A stretch of DNA of 64,000 nucleotides from Cliona cf. orientalis (lineage: Eukaryota; Porifera; Demospongiae; Clionaida; Clionaidae). The translations under genes were made by a program, and so were the position numbers. Under the pieces are notes generated by a model. It worked only from the letters and a program-made list of their open reading frames with translations. It made no database searches and was not told the origin of the DNA. Numbering within the stretch: the first letter of the stretch is position 1; every line of letters starts with the position of its first letter. The DNA is taken from the NCBI GenBank assembly GCA_963930775.1, contig OZ005692.1, positions 10,521,029-10,585,028 on the forward strand, written 5' to 3'. Below, one piece after another: positions 24,401-37,069 of this stretch.

Positions 24401-25454
24401 TGCATGCATGCAGTGAGCTTCACCTCCACAACTGCTACTAGAGTTACCACAGAGCCACAACAACTGTTCTGAGGCACAAATCCAATAAGCCTTTTGCAGC
24501 AATAAAGGAGGAAAGCTTAGGAATGTCTCTGGTATACTGTACCTGAGACTGTTCTGAGGTGGCAAATCAGATAAGCCTTTTGCAGCTGACAGTGAAGGAG
24601 GAAAGCTTAGGAATGTCTCTGGGTACTGAACCTGAGACAAACAACCCTTCTGAGGTGGCAAACCAGATATGCCTTTTGCAGCTGTGAAGGAAGAAAGCTT
24701 ATATTTAATATAGGAATAGTACTGTATACCTGAGAACAAACTACTGTTCTGAGGTGGCAAACCAGATAAGCCTTTTGCAGCTGTGAAGGAGCCTCGGAAA
24801 GCTTAGGAACTCTGGTCTCTGGTGAGAACATAGTTGTTGTTTGCATGCATGTGTGTTGTTGCTGCATATGAGCTACTGTGAAGGAGGAAGGCATAGTGGT
24901 TGGAATAAGCAGATAGATGTTTTTAAAGATCGTTCTATGTAGCCTGGTAAATCAGTAGAAGATGTTAACACTGAACACAGGTCAAGGCTAAATGGAATGT
25001 GAAAAAGACAGGGAACAATGTTAAGAACAGGATCTTTAAGAACATTAAAAAAAAAACATCAGTATGGCTCTTCTCCTAAGGGAGAATTGTTTCTGGTCAA
25101 CAACGCACATGCACATGCATGCAAATAACACGATGAATTATGTTGATATTTTATAGATTCCCTATACATTTGCCCTGAAACTTTCTTAATGGATTCACTA
25201 CAGGCCACAAATGAAGGTCTTGTAGCATGCCACAATGGCTCTGTGCCACGTGCTGGAATGGCCATAGGGAGGCGCACGCAACATCGGCGCAAAACGTGCA
25301 CAATAATGGTTCGTTCATGTATAATAATATACGTATACGCGGTATGGATGGGAGGGGGTGGGGGTTTGGGGATGGGTTGCCAATGGTTAGCAGGGTTAGT
25401 CTCTAGGGTTTGTCTATGATAGGGGGGAAATAATGATTGGCAGCAGCGACAACA

Positions 25455-25531
25455 GCGGTGGTGTAGTGGTTGGGGCTTTTGTGTGTGGAACAGAATGTAG
25501 CGGGTTCAAATCTCGCTTTATGCTTTGATTT
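25455..25531 (+). other. tRNA-like sequence (SINE head or tRNA relic)
   Basis: GCGGTGGTGTAGTGGTTGGG resembles an A box/D arm. GCGGGTTCAAATCTCGC folds as a 5-bp T stem with a TTCAAAT loop and fits the B box. The acceptor ends do not pair, and the following bases run into poly-T. It is not a functional tRNA, but it may be the promoter part of a tRNA-derived short element inserted in the duplicated block. Confidence 0.45.
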
Positions 25532-25599
25532 TTTTTTTTTTCACTTGTCGAAATTTTTCTAAGTTCTCGTCAGATGGGATACCTGAAGCCTGCATGGGC

Positions 25600-26215
25600 A
25601 GCTGCAAAAAATCATTATTTTAACCATAGTAGGTAGGTGGCTATCTCAGTTTCACGCCTTGTTAATTTCATCATTAGCATAAGGAAACGTCATGGTCTGA
25701 ATAATTATTCCAGACTCCAAATTAAATTATAAGCAATGTAATGAGCTCTTAAAGTTCAGTTAATGCAGAGGAGTCAAAAGTAACTCATTCTGTAATAATG
25801 CATTCAACGGATCATTAGAAGTCACCCTCCTCTGTATTCGCCATGGTTACTGCATGCATGCTATCTTAGACTCTAATAATTAAAATTAATATTAATGATC
25901 TGTTCCAGTAACCATGGTGAATACAGAGGAGGGTGAATTATTTCTAATGACCCGTTGAATATAGTTGACACAACTATCACACAAGTACAAAACTTAATTT
26001 GAGGTACACACATTATTACAGTTATACTTTTGGTGACTCCTCTGCATTAACTATAATGTTCCAGAACTTGAAGAGCTCATAAAGTTTTTTACAATTATTT
26101 GGAATCTGTAATATTCAAACCATGAGGTTTCCTTATGCTAATGATTGAAACAAGGCATGAAACTGAGATAACCACCTGTTGTGGTTAAAAATTAATAATG
26201 ATTCATTTTGTTGCA
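25600..26215. repeat. 600-base inverted-repeat element
   Basis: The left arm (about 25605-25855) and the right arm (about 25900-26205) are inverted copies. Paired landmarks are ATCATTATTTTAACCATAG / TGGTTAAAAATTAATAATGAT, CCTTATGCTAAT and its complement, and CAGAGGAGGGTGA / TCACCCTCCTCTG. It is absent from segmental copy 1, so it is a separate insertion. Confidence 0.7.
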
Positions 26216-26734
26216 GTGAGCTAGCTAGCTATAGCTAGCTTATGGCCAGGGCTTAAATTAGCACTGAAAGATTCTGTAATTACCATCCATATTATCAGTG
26301 TTGATTTCTAAGTAGAGTCTAGCTAGCATGACCTAGAATGTTATCATGATATCCTATAGGAGGTGAGAGTTTGGCTTCAATAATAATTATTATTCATGAA
26401 CTGGCATCTGGTGGTCTTCCCAATGCATTCACAAGTGCAGTCTGCAATTGGATCTGGCGCCATTAATCATCAGAGGCTAAGTGGTTTCCAAGGTTTTTAT
26501 GGCTGCTTCAAATGCTTGGTGGTCAGTTGAAGCTTTAGATTTTTGATATATTGAACTTTGATTCTTAAAGAAGTACACTTCAGAATCTAATGTTGTTATC
26601 CTGTATAGTATTGATGGTCAAGGCTCAAATTACATACTACCTTTTTGCAACCAGACAGTCGGAACCTGGAGCATGTAAAACAAGGGTAACCGAAATTGGG
26701 TTATAGTGTGCATGCATGTATGCATGTGAATTAT

Positions 26735-27795
26735 TTTAAGATAAGTCACATACTTTTCAGAACTTAGATTAGATGATGCCAAGTATAGAAAGCAGTAGCT
26801 ATTGTGCTTATCGATCAATACTACGGAAACAATCATTATCATGTAACAATGGTAGGCGTACAAAATTAAAGAATATGATGATTTCTCATCATGCACTATG
26901 AAGCTTATTTTGTATCAAAATAATGCCAATGTGACCTGCAAATAACGATATAACATCCTAACTTAAGTGAAATAATTATGTGCAAATTTTGATGCAATGT
27001 GACCTCCAATTTGAAACATGAATATAATCTGTAAACATAAGCTTTGAATGCAGGGTTTTGGGAAATCTCTGCTGTGAAGTTCACTGCAAACTTTGGTGTA
27101 AATTTCAAATTTTGAGTTGACATACATGCACTCTTAGTAAACTTCAATGATCTTTCATGTAAACTTTATGTAAACATCAATTTGAATGTAAAGTTCCATG
27201 CAAACTCTTACTAGTATGCAAACTAAATTTAATGTGATACTGTGCTTTGCAAGTCAGTTGTCCAGTGGAAAGGGTAAATAGGCAGTGGCTCTCAAGTGCT
27301 TAACTGAAGTTAGGTTAGGAGGTTACATTGTTGTTTGCAGGTCACATTGAGTATCATTATTTTGACACAAAATAAGCTTCATAATGTAGCATTTTGTTAA
27401 TTCGCATGCATGTGAGTGCAACTGAGATAACCCATGTTTGAAAAATACAAGGTGGTCGGCCATTAGTAAAATTTTTGATGCACAGCATACATGCATCTGA
27501 TCAGGATAGATGTGCATGTGCACACTCATTATTACCCCGTGCACTTAATAGCGAGGTGCGCTTAATAACCAGAGTTTATACGGTATGGTGTGTGTGACTG
27601 TTGGTACTCTGTAAAATTATATATATATTGATTAACCTAACATGGGTTATCTCAGTTGCACTTACTTCTAGTCACATGCTAATCAACAAAATGAGAAATC
27701 ACCATAATCTTTAGTTACATGATAGTGATTGCTTCTGTAGTATTATTGATAAGAACAATACTGCTTTCTATACTTGGTATCATCTAATCTAAGGC
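26735..27795. repeat. nested inverted repeats
   Basis: Sequence around 26750-26950 (AGATTAGATGATGCCAAGTATAGAAAGCAG, GAAGCTTATTTTGT, TGTGACCTGCAAA) recurs inverted at 27325-27385 and 27700-27795. A second inverted pair (GCAACTGAGATAACCCATG) lies at 27419-27437 and 27643-27661. No gene is seen between. Confidence 0.6.
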
Positions 27796-28503
27796 CACTC
27801 AGAATTAAAATTAATGACTGACTGTAAAATTTAAAGCACCCAATTTAATAGCTGAATTTACTACAGGCATAATATTATATTATACTTACTCACACTTTTA
27901 ATAGGACTGTCTTAAGCTATATACCACACAGTTGCAATTGGACAGCTGGAATACTACAAGTTTACATATATCACTGTAAAAAATGAATTATAGTGAACAT
28001 GTGCACACATGCATGCAACAAACAAATAGCCACTAGAACTAGATCTAAATGTAAATCTATAGCAAGTGTAATTATAAAGTAGGGTGCATGCTCGAATTAG
28101 CCCCAGGCTATTCATGTATCCAATGTACAATGTTGTACATAAAGAAAAAAATGTATTTTGCCATGATTTTGATTTATATGCTCACTACACTGCAAGGCTT
28201 GGACACTGAGCGTATGCATATTATGACCAATACATTCAATACTGGCCCATTGAACACGCACTGAAGGTGGCATGACATCTGTAAAATGATGTAGACATGA
28301 CTGTCTTGGCAAGGGTGCATGAACTAGCTAGTACAACTCTTAACACAGGTGGGTGGGCTTTTGCCACAAATCCTCAAACTTGTACCACATAAATAAATTA
28401 TAGCTAGGAATTCACAAAGAAACATAACTATAGTCACCAAATTGAATGGACCATTAATGGCTAAATTTTAATTAGCTAGTTACTCATCATTAATTAGCTA
28501 TAG

Positions 28504-31454
28504 TTACTCATCAGATGATGAAGGAAAGTTTGGAATAATGCTGCACACCCAGCCGATGATCTGTGTCCCCTTCACTGTGATCATCTTTGAGTCAACATCA
28601 ATATCATAGAGACTGCCTGGGTGGCTGCTACCTCCAATGTTGAAGCATCCAATGGCCTATATTGAGATACTGTATTGAGACACTATAGCTATATATATTA
28701 TACAGCAGGCCAGAATAATTACTGACATTGTGTAAGTGACAAGGCTGGACTTTCAAGTGTGCAAATTAATATAAGAGAGCACTTATCTCAGAGAATAATA
28801 AGGTAAATCCCTATTATGAGTCAAGAAAATGATATGCCACATATTATATTATATTATAATTGGAGGGTTAGCTATTTTTGTGGTTAAATTTTTATGATTT
28901 CCCAATGTTACAGTATCTATTGCATAGGCTATGAATGAGATCTCCCCTAGGGACATCTACTTTATAAATAATTAGTGTGCCCAGACATTGCAATTGTGGC
29001 TATTATGCTTTTTGGGTAGGTAGAAGTGAAAGTAAAAGATAATACCGTATGGCGGGTAATTTTCGTGGGGTCGAATTTGGAAAGTCCGAAAAGGCCCTCT
29101 AAATTAATTTTCGTGGTTTTAAAATTTCGTGACAGCAACCAGTCTAGGGGCATGGCACTGCTACACAAGCGATGATGTAATCGATACATGCGCTTGCAAT
29201 CTTCTTTGTTACTAAGCCATACCTACAGAGACTTGGAAAAAAGGCATGAGATAGAAGAATATTAGTGTCAAAGACGCTATGATCAGCTGGATGACAGTGG
29301 CTACCGTTGCTTACTAACACCAGAAAGTGTTGGCCGCGCTGCCACGATGTTTGTGGCCACGCCCATCATCATGGACTCGCATAGTATCATATCACTGTAA
29401 GCATTAATTTTCGTGAGTGGAAAAATTTCGTGACTGCCAAGTCAACCACAAAAATAACGAAAATTAGCACCCCACGAAAATTACCCGCCATACGGTATCA
29501 TGCACATAATATGGTCCATGGACAGTGCATAATATGTACATGCAATTTTGCTGTAATTTCAACTTACCATTGAAATATTTTCACCAGATGAAATACATTT
29601 CAATGCCTTATCAGTGATGGAATCGGCACGAATCATTATATCTTTTGCCAGCACCATGTCAGTAGGTAGCAATGGAAATCCTCCTTTATTCTTGCTTGGG
29701 TCCAGCTCCCCAGTTGACCACGTAGAAGCAGGCTTTCCATTGATTCCAAGTTTTGGATACTCAAGGAGTTTTGTGTCCAACCAAGGACGAATGATGCTTA
29801 CTTTGCGAACCTTAAAGGAAATTTCCAGGTTGGAATCTTCAGTTGTCAGGTCAAAATTTTCTTTCCCACGATCAGCACTTTTAGGAAGCTCGAGGCCTGC
29901 ATTGCTAGTGCTCAGTGCACCACTCAAAGTCATGAATATCTCATGGCTTCTTGCAGAGTAGAGCTGCTCCTGGGTCACTTTAACCTGTAGTTTTTAATAG
30001 CTATGCTGATAACAGATACACAATAGTATATTATTATAATAATTATGCATGTGACCAATTACATTCATCATGTGTATCAAGTGTGGGATGTTCTTCCATG
30101 GAGTCTAACCATGGGTATAGGAACAGGGGTGGCCACAGGGGCCAGGGCCCCCCCAGTTTTTAAGCTGACATTTCATACCTGCAGTTCAGAGTGAGATCCA
30201 ATCCAGCTAGTCTACAGAGTAGCTATTGACACATTTGGGGGAGGACCCACAGAAGTATTAATATGGGCCCCCCAACATAAAACATCTTCCTACGCCCCTG
30301 CTAACTAAGGTATATGACCTTCAAACACTTACAGGTATCCATCCCTCATCATCTTTAGCCTCTGAAAAGAGCTTCCACCAGTCATCAGGATCAAAAGCAG
30401 TCTTGTAGAATTCATCATTTCCACCATCTCCAGCATTATATTGTTTGTTCTGTTCCATAACTGAAGACATGTATAATATTATATAATATAATGCAAATGC
30501 ATGCATGTTCATTATACACACATCTCTAATATACCCTGCAGTTGATCCACTAGCTGTGTCCTTAGGTCACCTCTGGTGTATCGAGAGATGTCGGTTTGGT
30601 ACTTTGCTATTTCAGCCCTCAGATTGTTAAAATCAGTAAGAGCAGCCTTCACTTCATCAGCATATGGTCCAACCCCCTGCAAATAATTATTTGGCCAGCT
30701 CTTCTTCTCACTACCTTGCTGGCATTCACGCCGAAAATTTCCATGTTTTTCTTGTGCACTTCTCCATGCTTCACGAAGAGTGTCTAACTTTTGGAAGAAT
30801 TCAGTTTTTTGCTGCTTTTGGTATCCCTCTTGACCTCCGTAGAGAATTTCAATAGCTTTATCGTAGTTTTCTTTTAGTGCTTTTTGATCTTCAGGATTTT
30901 CGGTGATTGTAAAGGTATCCAACAGTTGCTTCCAGTGAAAGGAAATGTGAGAACCAGTATCATAGAAGTAGGGTGCAAGGGCTGGTACTCTGTCAGCCAT
31001 CTGAAAAATCGCATAATCGGGACTCCTCATTGTGCTGGGATCAAACTTATCCGGATTAAAGGAGTCAGGGTTGATGGTGAACCCTGGCGTCTCCAGGAGC
31101 AGGCATGACTTGGCAGGTGTACAAGGAGGTGGCAAAGGAACAATAGTGTCACAGATGCAACGCCATAGGCTCTTGAAGGCGTTGATACCACCTGTCTGCT
31201 TTTCAGGTGCAGGATTTGGTAATTCTGCATGTTGGAGGGTTGCAAACAAAAATTGAGGTAGCTACTTTACTTTGTGTGAATCTTGTCTTACGTTTAATTG
31301 GTGACAGACCACACTTGGGACATTGAGCGGTGCCATCTACCATGTTTCCTTTGTATTCATTAATGTAACTGCGTTGACCACAGTTCTGACACTTCCAGTC
31401 AACTCCCAGCGAGCCCAGGAAATTCCCCAACTTCACCGCAACTTTCCCTGCCAT
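28504..31454 (-). CDS. unrecognised protein, zinc-ribbon form
   Basis: Five exons: 31454-31292, 31224-30535, 30460-30333, 29984-29568 and 28656-28504. Phases match and the sum is 1551 nt (516 aa). Exon 1 encodes a zinc ribbon with two CxxC pairs (CQNCG and CPKCG about 22 residues apart). Exon 2 is a long charged helical region (NYDKAIEILYGGQEGYQKQQ). Exons 3-5 carry FDPDDWWKLFSEAKDD, VSIIRPWLD, STGELDPSKN, PLLPTDMVLAKDI and TQIIGWVCSIIPNFP. I cannot name the family; proteins of bacteria and fungi with a similar C-terminal GWxCxxxPxFP ending may be related, from memory only. A divergent paralog without the zinc ribbon lies at 33735-35578. There is no signal peptide or membrane segment. A frame upstream of ATG 31454 is open, so a start at 31487 is possible. 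Confidence 0.85.
29043..29498. repeat. MITE with perfect 29-base inverted ends in an intron
   Basis: TACCGTATGGCGGGTAATTT and AAATTACCCGCCATACGGTA are exact inverted ends, continuing to 29 bases. The 456-base element fills half of the last intron of the zinc-ribbon gene. The inner sequence repeats TTTTCGTGG / AAATTTCGTGAC words. Confidence 0.9.
30110..30300. repeat. MITE-like element, CTACGCCCCTG ends, copy 2
   Basis: Left end TGGGTATAGGAACAGGGG and right end CTTCCTACGCCCCTG are inverted relatives of the ends at 6641-6936. It lies between exons 3 and 4 of the zinc-ribbon gene. The inner GGGGCC / GGCCCC blocks also pair. Confidence 0.6.
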
Positions 31455-33734
31455 CAATTTTCTGCAATGCAAAAATGGATGTGGCATGTGTAGGTCATGT
31501 GAACACCAGTTTAGAGGTGAGGTATAGGATCACGTGTGTCATGCTGAGTCAGCCAAAATTTCATGCATGCCCATGTAGCCAAAACATTTGGTTTGAAATG
31601 CTTTAGGGAGCTCAAACGACTTACCATAATTATTATCTCGATTACCGGCTGACCTCGGTTATCGGCCGAGCATACATCGATTATCGACCATGATTTTACG
31701 CCAGGGACATTTAGTACGTGTTAATATGGAAAAATTTACAAAGGTGCTGCAGAGCTCCAGATAGGCTTAACTGCTTCTACAACGTAAATACAAGGAAAAG
31801 AAGGGTATAGAATGGTGTTGAACCAATTTGAATGGGTGCGTGACATGGCGGTGGTGGATCATAAGAGCTACATGGGTTTATCAACATCATCTTTGTAGTG
31901 TGGCGTGCAAGACACCATCATACTCGTTCTTATTTCAGGAGCTGCACCATGGGTACGATAAATGGCCATACTATTCGATAACTATAAGGTTGTCTCAGAT
32001 AGCTCACTCAATCATCAATCAAGGTAGCTACTCGACTTCTATAATAATATTATTATTCAGAAGAAAGAAGACAGTATAGCTAGCTACTCCAGAAAGCATC
32101 GCTGAAGTTAATATTAGCATTTAGATATATCATGTCATTATCAATCATAAAAATTAATGTACAATGCGGTAAATTAATGATTATTCATAGCTCGTTCTCA
32201 CTGAATCTCAACATAAGAACGAGTTGGTTGTAATTGGTAAGGGGTTGTCTTCATCCACACATCCTCTTGTAGAGGAGGTGAAGATCAACTTTGAAGCAAG
32301 ATCTGAAGGCATTCCTAAGCTGACTTATGAGCCGAATTTGAAGTGATAACTCGGCCAATAGTTGAGGTCTTACGTTATAATAATAATAATAATATTATAC
32401 CATAAAGTCTACTTATAGTGTGTAACAAGTGCCGGACCACACACTAAGCAGAAAAAAGTACAACCACAGATTGGCTATAGTACTCCGCAAGCTTCGAATG
32501 ATAATATAGCTAACCAGTGGTATTGCTGTAGCTAAAGTCCACAATACATGCACGCTCAGAAACCACACAGAATAGCCAGGGCCATAGCACGCTGCAGATG
32601 GTCCTACGCGTTTTCTACTTCACACTCACGTAAAGTGGGCGGGAATTGAAGCATTGCAAATACATGGCTTCCACATAATTATGGGAAAACTTCAAAGTGC
32701 CATAACTGAATCAATCCGGCTTTTGGACATTCTGCATGCCCATGTAAAAGATTTGATTTGAAAGGCTTCAGGGAGCTCAAAACACTTATAATTTTTCTAC
32801 TTAGTGTGAGTCTGTCGGCACCAAAATTGCCAGATCTCAAAGATTGCACCTTAGCTACCACAAATTGTAAGTTGAATAACCATCGTCACTATCAAAAAGG
32901 CAAAAAAGAGACATAGCTAGCTATAGGTATTAATTGCCGCGTTTGAGATGGCTCGCAAGCGCTATATACAAATCATACTTTTTCCTATAATCACACCACA
33001 TAATGCTCTCATTTCAATACCACGTGCTTTCAAGTTACGCTTTGCACATGCACTGCGGCATCAGCGGGCACCATTCCATAATTATGGGCGGCTGTATAGC
33101 CTCCATACAACAGTAGATAGAATTACTGTGACGTTAAATGTGCGCAACGCTACGCCTTGGTCACCTCCTTCGTCTTTTTGGTCCAGTAGCAATCATGTTT
33201 CAGACCGTCGCGCGGAAGTTGGTTCTAGTTTGGCCGCATGCCGCGAAATTTACGAAAACTGTACACCAATGCAAGCGCTGGCAGGGCATTACAGAAACCA
33301 ACCGGCCTCTTTTGAACTAGGAACTATATAGAAATCAGGAAACGTCTTACCTTCAAAATTCAATCACTTTAATTAGCTCACGATTCACCGCCAATGCTGG
33401 CTTTGCCGAATCGGGAAGTTATATACCACTGGAATCGGAATCCAGAATCAATAATGGGTACTACACCATTGAGGGCTGGCATGCACGGAACCCCTTGCGC
33501 ATGCGCGCGGGGTAATAATCACAATCAATCACATTTTCGTGGCGCACTATCTACATCATCTTCATGTCAAAACACTGCAGCAGCGAGCTATATAAAGGAG
33601 GAGTGCGCACCAGTAGTTGGCATATTGCAAAAGCAACCAGCACTCGCTAGCTCTTTTATACAGCTAGCTAGTCTCAGGCTCCGCTAAGCTATACGTGTCT
33701 TTGATCGAGACTGTATACCACGCCGCGGCAGGCT
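31455..33734. other. intergenic space between divergent paralogs
   Basis: A 2.3-kb shared upstream region. It contains a diverged direct repeat (about 31560-31620 and 32725-32795, shared words GCATGCCCATGTA and AGGGAGCTCAAA), a palindrome-rich stretch near 31640-31690 (GATTACCGGCTGACC, ATCGATTATCG) and one GC-rich MITE end near 33489. Small open frames here look random. Confidence 0.5.
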
Positions 33735-35578
33735 ATGTCGAACGAAACGAGTTCTAGCGGGGACTTCGATGTCTTCAAAAGCTTATGGTCCAACATCAAC
33801 GATGCCGTTGCTCCTTCCCCACCACAAGGGGTACCCGCCAAAGCGTGTCTACTTCTGGAGTCCCCAGGATTTTCCATCAACCCTGACGCCTATGATTTCA
33901 CTAAGTTTGACCAAAGCACGATGGATAGTCCCGATTATACCGTTTCCCAGCTTGTTGATCGAGTGCCAAGTCTTGCAGCTCAATTCTATGACACCAACGC
34001 TCATATCTCCTTCTACTGGAAGCAACTGCTATCGACATTCGAACTTGACGCCGGCCCAGACGAAGACAAAGCGGACCTCAAGGAACGGTATGACAAGGCC
34101 ATCGAGATGCTCTACGGTGGTCCCGAGGGCTACAAAAAACTACAAAAAACAGAGCTCTTCAAGAATCAGGATACCCTTCTTCAGGAATGGCAAGATGCAA
34201 AACAAGCGCAAAACGACTTTTGGCGGGAATGCCAGCAAGACGAAAAAAAGAAGAATTGGCCACGGAATTATCAGCAAAAAGCTACACCCTACTTGCAAAA
34301 GGTAAAGCAAGCCTTCACTGAGTATAGCAATCTGACCGCTCAGATTGATCAGTACCAAGCAGCCATCTTCCAGTACACCAGAGGCGACCTAAGATCAGTG
34401 CTAATGAACCAAGATGCAGGTGATCATGAGGCCTATATTAGCTACTTTTAATACAGGTCATTGTATACAGGTCATTGTATACAGATTAATCTTACCCAAG
34501 TTCTTTTATGCAGTTCTTGGACAAAACACACAAGTTAATGCTGGGGGTGATGGTAGTGGGGGTGAATTTTACAAGGTTACTTTGGAGCCTGATGACTGGT
34601 GGAAACTCTTTCCAGAAGCAAAAGATGATAATGGATGGACAAGTGTAAGTACTCAGTCTGTATTTCTATACATCTGCTTGGCTTTGATGATATTACTCTC
34701 AATTTTACAACTGACTCAAGCCTATAGCTCTCTCAATTAACAGGAATCATAATTATATTATAATAATATTATCGCTATTATGTCATTTTCTAAGGGTGGA
34801 AAACCATATCCAATTCCCCACCATTGCATGGCCACCTATGGATCTTTTCTGGCTATAATATTAATTGCTAAGCAATTGTCATGTGATTTTCAGGTTGAAG
34901 TGACTCAGCAGCATCTCTACCAGAGTTCCCATGACTCCTTCACCAAGGTAGGCGGTGGACTCAAAGTTGGCTTTGCAGGACTGTTCAACATTTCTGGAGG
35001 GGCTGATCGTGAGAAAAGGACATCATCATTGACAAAGGAAGGTTCCAACCTTAAAATCTCCTTTAAGATTCGCAAAGTCTCTATTCGTCGTCCCTGGTTT
35101 GAGACAGCAATCCTGCATTATCCCACAATTGGCATTAAAGGGTTGCCTGCTTGTAAGTGGTCTACTGGGGAGCTGGATCCAAGCAAGAACCAAGGAGAAT
35201 TCCCTTTGCTGCCTACTGATATGGTGTTGGCAAAGGATATTGAGATTCATGCTGACTCCTTTACTGAAACAGCAGAGGAGAAATTCAGTAAACTCACGAC
35301 TAAGGCAGATGCCGATGTGGTAAGTGTTGTAACTTGCATTGCGTGCTTATTATTATGTGGCTGCTTCATATTATAATTAACACAACTAGACTGGATTGGC
35401 GGGAATTTTACTGGGAATTGGACCTTTCAGCATTGGAGGTGACTTCCACTCAGACCATGGTTCCACGGACACCAAGTCTTCGTATGATGGAGACAGTCAC
35501 ACTCTCACGGTCACGGGGACACAGATAATTGGCTGGGTGTGTACTGTGATTCCACGCTTTCCTTCAGTTGACAAGTGA
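33735..35578 (+). CDS. unrecognised protein, paralog without zinc ribbon
   Basis: Four exons: 33735-34419, 34514-34644, 34894-35319 and 35390-35578; 1431 nt, 476 aa. It aligns along its length with exons 2-5 of the gene at 28504-31454. Shared motifs are NINPD-type SPGFSINPDAYDFTKFD, KAIEMLYGGPEGYKK, LEPDDWWKLFPEAKDD, STGELDPSKNQGEFPLLPT and TQIIGWVCTVIPRFP. Intron positions and phases are the same. Its own ATG lies where the other gene splices from the zinc-ribbon exon. The two are divergently transcribed from a 2.3-kb spacer, consistent with an inverted duplication in which the first exon was lost or gained. Function unknown. Confidence 0.87.
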
Positions 35579-36066
35579 CTTTCACTTGGTTTGCTGATGT
35601 GATTGGACCACAGAAACTTTCCTAGTATAGCTAACCTGAAATTTTATTGAACATAAATATTATTTAGGTTTGATTTTGTAGCTAGTTATTGCCAGGTGTA
35701 TACTGTAATACTATACTAATTAACTGAAATGTAGTGTGGTTGTCACACAATTAAGTGATGCGTGTTTTATCATTAATTTTTGTGACTGGCTATCAGAAAA
35801 GGGACCATTGGGAATTTTTCCAAAAAAATTGAGTTTTTGGCATGGATTGATAGCTCTGTGTGTGCTGAATCCAATAGTACTCGTAACTATACACATGTTC
35901 AACTAGTATAATAATAGTAGCTATTATCAATATGAAGATTTAGTGAAAAATCAACGTTTTCTAATGGACTCAGATATAGAATATTGACTGCAGGCATGTA
36001 TACATTATTATAATAATTACATGTATAATATAATAATATTATTAATAATTTTTGATTGTGCAAATT

Positions 36067-36396
36067 TTAGTTAAAAACTTTAAATTTGACAGTCAGTACA
36101 ATGACAGCTACCTCCAATAACAATGATGGAACACTGCAGAGGAATGAAGATAAAATTAATTCATAAGTTGCTATAATAATAATAATAATTAATATTATAG
36201 CTAATTTATAACAGCTACTACCTTAGGAATCCGAAGATGTACCAGTAGTCATCACAGCTCCATCTGTTGACAGCGAACAGGGCCAGGGCCACTGTCGCAC
36301 TCACATGAGCTGTGGTAGCTGTGTGACATCAAGAGTCAAGAGAAATAATAATATTATAAGCATGATCAAGTCACAGCATGATTCAGGCTCATAGGT

Positions 36397-36427
<31 letters not shown>

Positions 36428-37069
36428 GGAGTGAGGGGGCACATTGTACCCCTATTGGTCATTATTGAAAACCTATAGTGCTTTACTTCACTGGGGTCAC
36501 ATAAACCTAAATCACTGTGGCACTGCTGATAAAGCAATCATTCCGCAATAATTGTTTTTTACATAGCTAAATTTTGTGCGATACAGAACATGTTGGGTAG
36601 AGTTGTGAACATGGAGAGTCCAGAGAGGAATCCGGCCAGCTCCAGCACAGTGAAGAATAAGGTCAGACTGAGGGCTACCAGGTATCTGGAACAAAGGTAA
36701 AAACAGATTTTTGATTTAGGGGGGGGGGGGGGGACGATACTATGCAGCATAAATGTCAGTAACAGCATTATCACATGATACTAACTGTGTGTCTTTGGTG
36801 TTGAATTCTGCGGATGATTCATCAGCAGTGGGTGGAATACACGACGTGACGTTGCCAGACTGCACGGAAGAAGAGAAATACAGATCAGTTGTAGTCACAG
36901 TTTCTATGGCATGGGCCACAGTTGCTATGGGCAACTGCAATACACTGGAAATATCTAGGCATCATCAAACTTGCACCGAACTTACTCTCGACCAGAATAG
37001 CATTATATTGAGCACCAGGTGAGCCGTCAACGATAGGAAACGTGCTGGAATGATCGCGTTGAACACCAT
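36067..37069 (-). CDS. TMEM107: transmembrane protein 107 (ciliary transition zone)
   Basis: Five exons: 37069-36986, 36859-36786, 36685-36585, 36318-36222 and 36133-36067. They total 423 nt and encode 140 residues, the length of human TMEM107. The protein begins MVFNAIIPARFLSLTAHLV with FWSR at the end of exon 1, then has LELAGFLSGLSMF, VALALFAVNRW and DDYWYIFGF, all hallmarks of the family. Four membrane helices are expected. TMEM107 is part of the MKS module at the transition zone of cilia, in keeping with a ciliated, choanocyte-bearing animal. The gene is head to head with the first NTPCR gene; 158 bases separate the start codons. A long poly-G/poly-T tract lies in the intron at 36397-36429. 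A broken partial copy is at 18665-18899. Confidence 0.95.
36397..36429. repeat. T9-G21 homopolymer tract in a TMEM107 intron
   Basis: A run of about nine T is followed by about 21 G. A second G run (about 15) is at 36719-36734 in the previous intron. On the transcribed strand these read as C runs, then A. Possible quadruplex or assembly-sensitive sites. Confidence 0.8.

Larger units (their letters stand above)
24876..26560. repeat. segmental duplication, copy 2, with two insertions
   Basis: Same landmarks as 23618-24400 but twice as long. Two blocks absent from copy 1 interrupt it: about 25220-25567 (tRNA-like promoter sequence) and about 25600-26215 (inverted-repeat element). Copy 1 therefore gives the uninterrupted state. 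Confidence 0.7.
22675..28503. other. 5.8-kb gene-free repeat block
   Basis: No exon with coding-like composition and splice borders is found on either strand. The whole block consists of the inverted repeats, tandem units and segmental duplication listed separately, plus unique AT-rich filler (27800-28500). Confidence 0.6.

Noticed and set aside
32948-33331. 127-residue plus-strand frame MARKRYIQII...
   Set aside because: No recognisable motif, no splice partner, and composition like the surrounding spacer.
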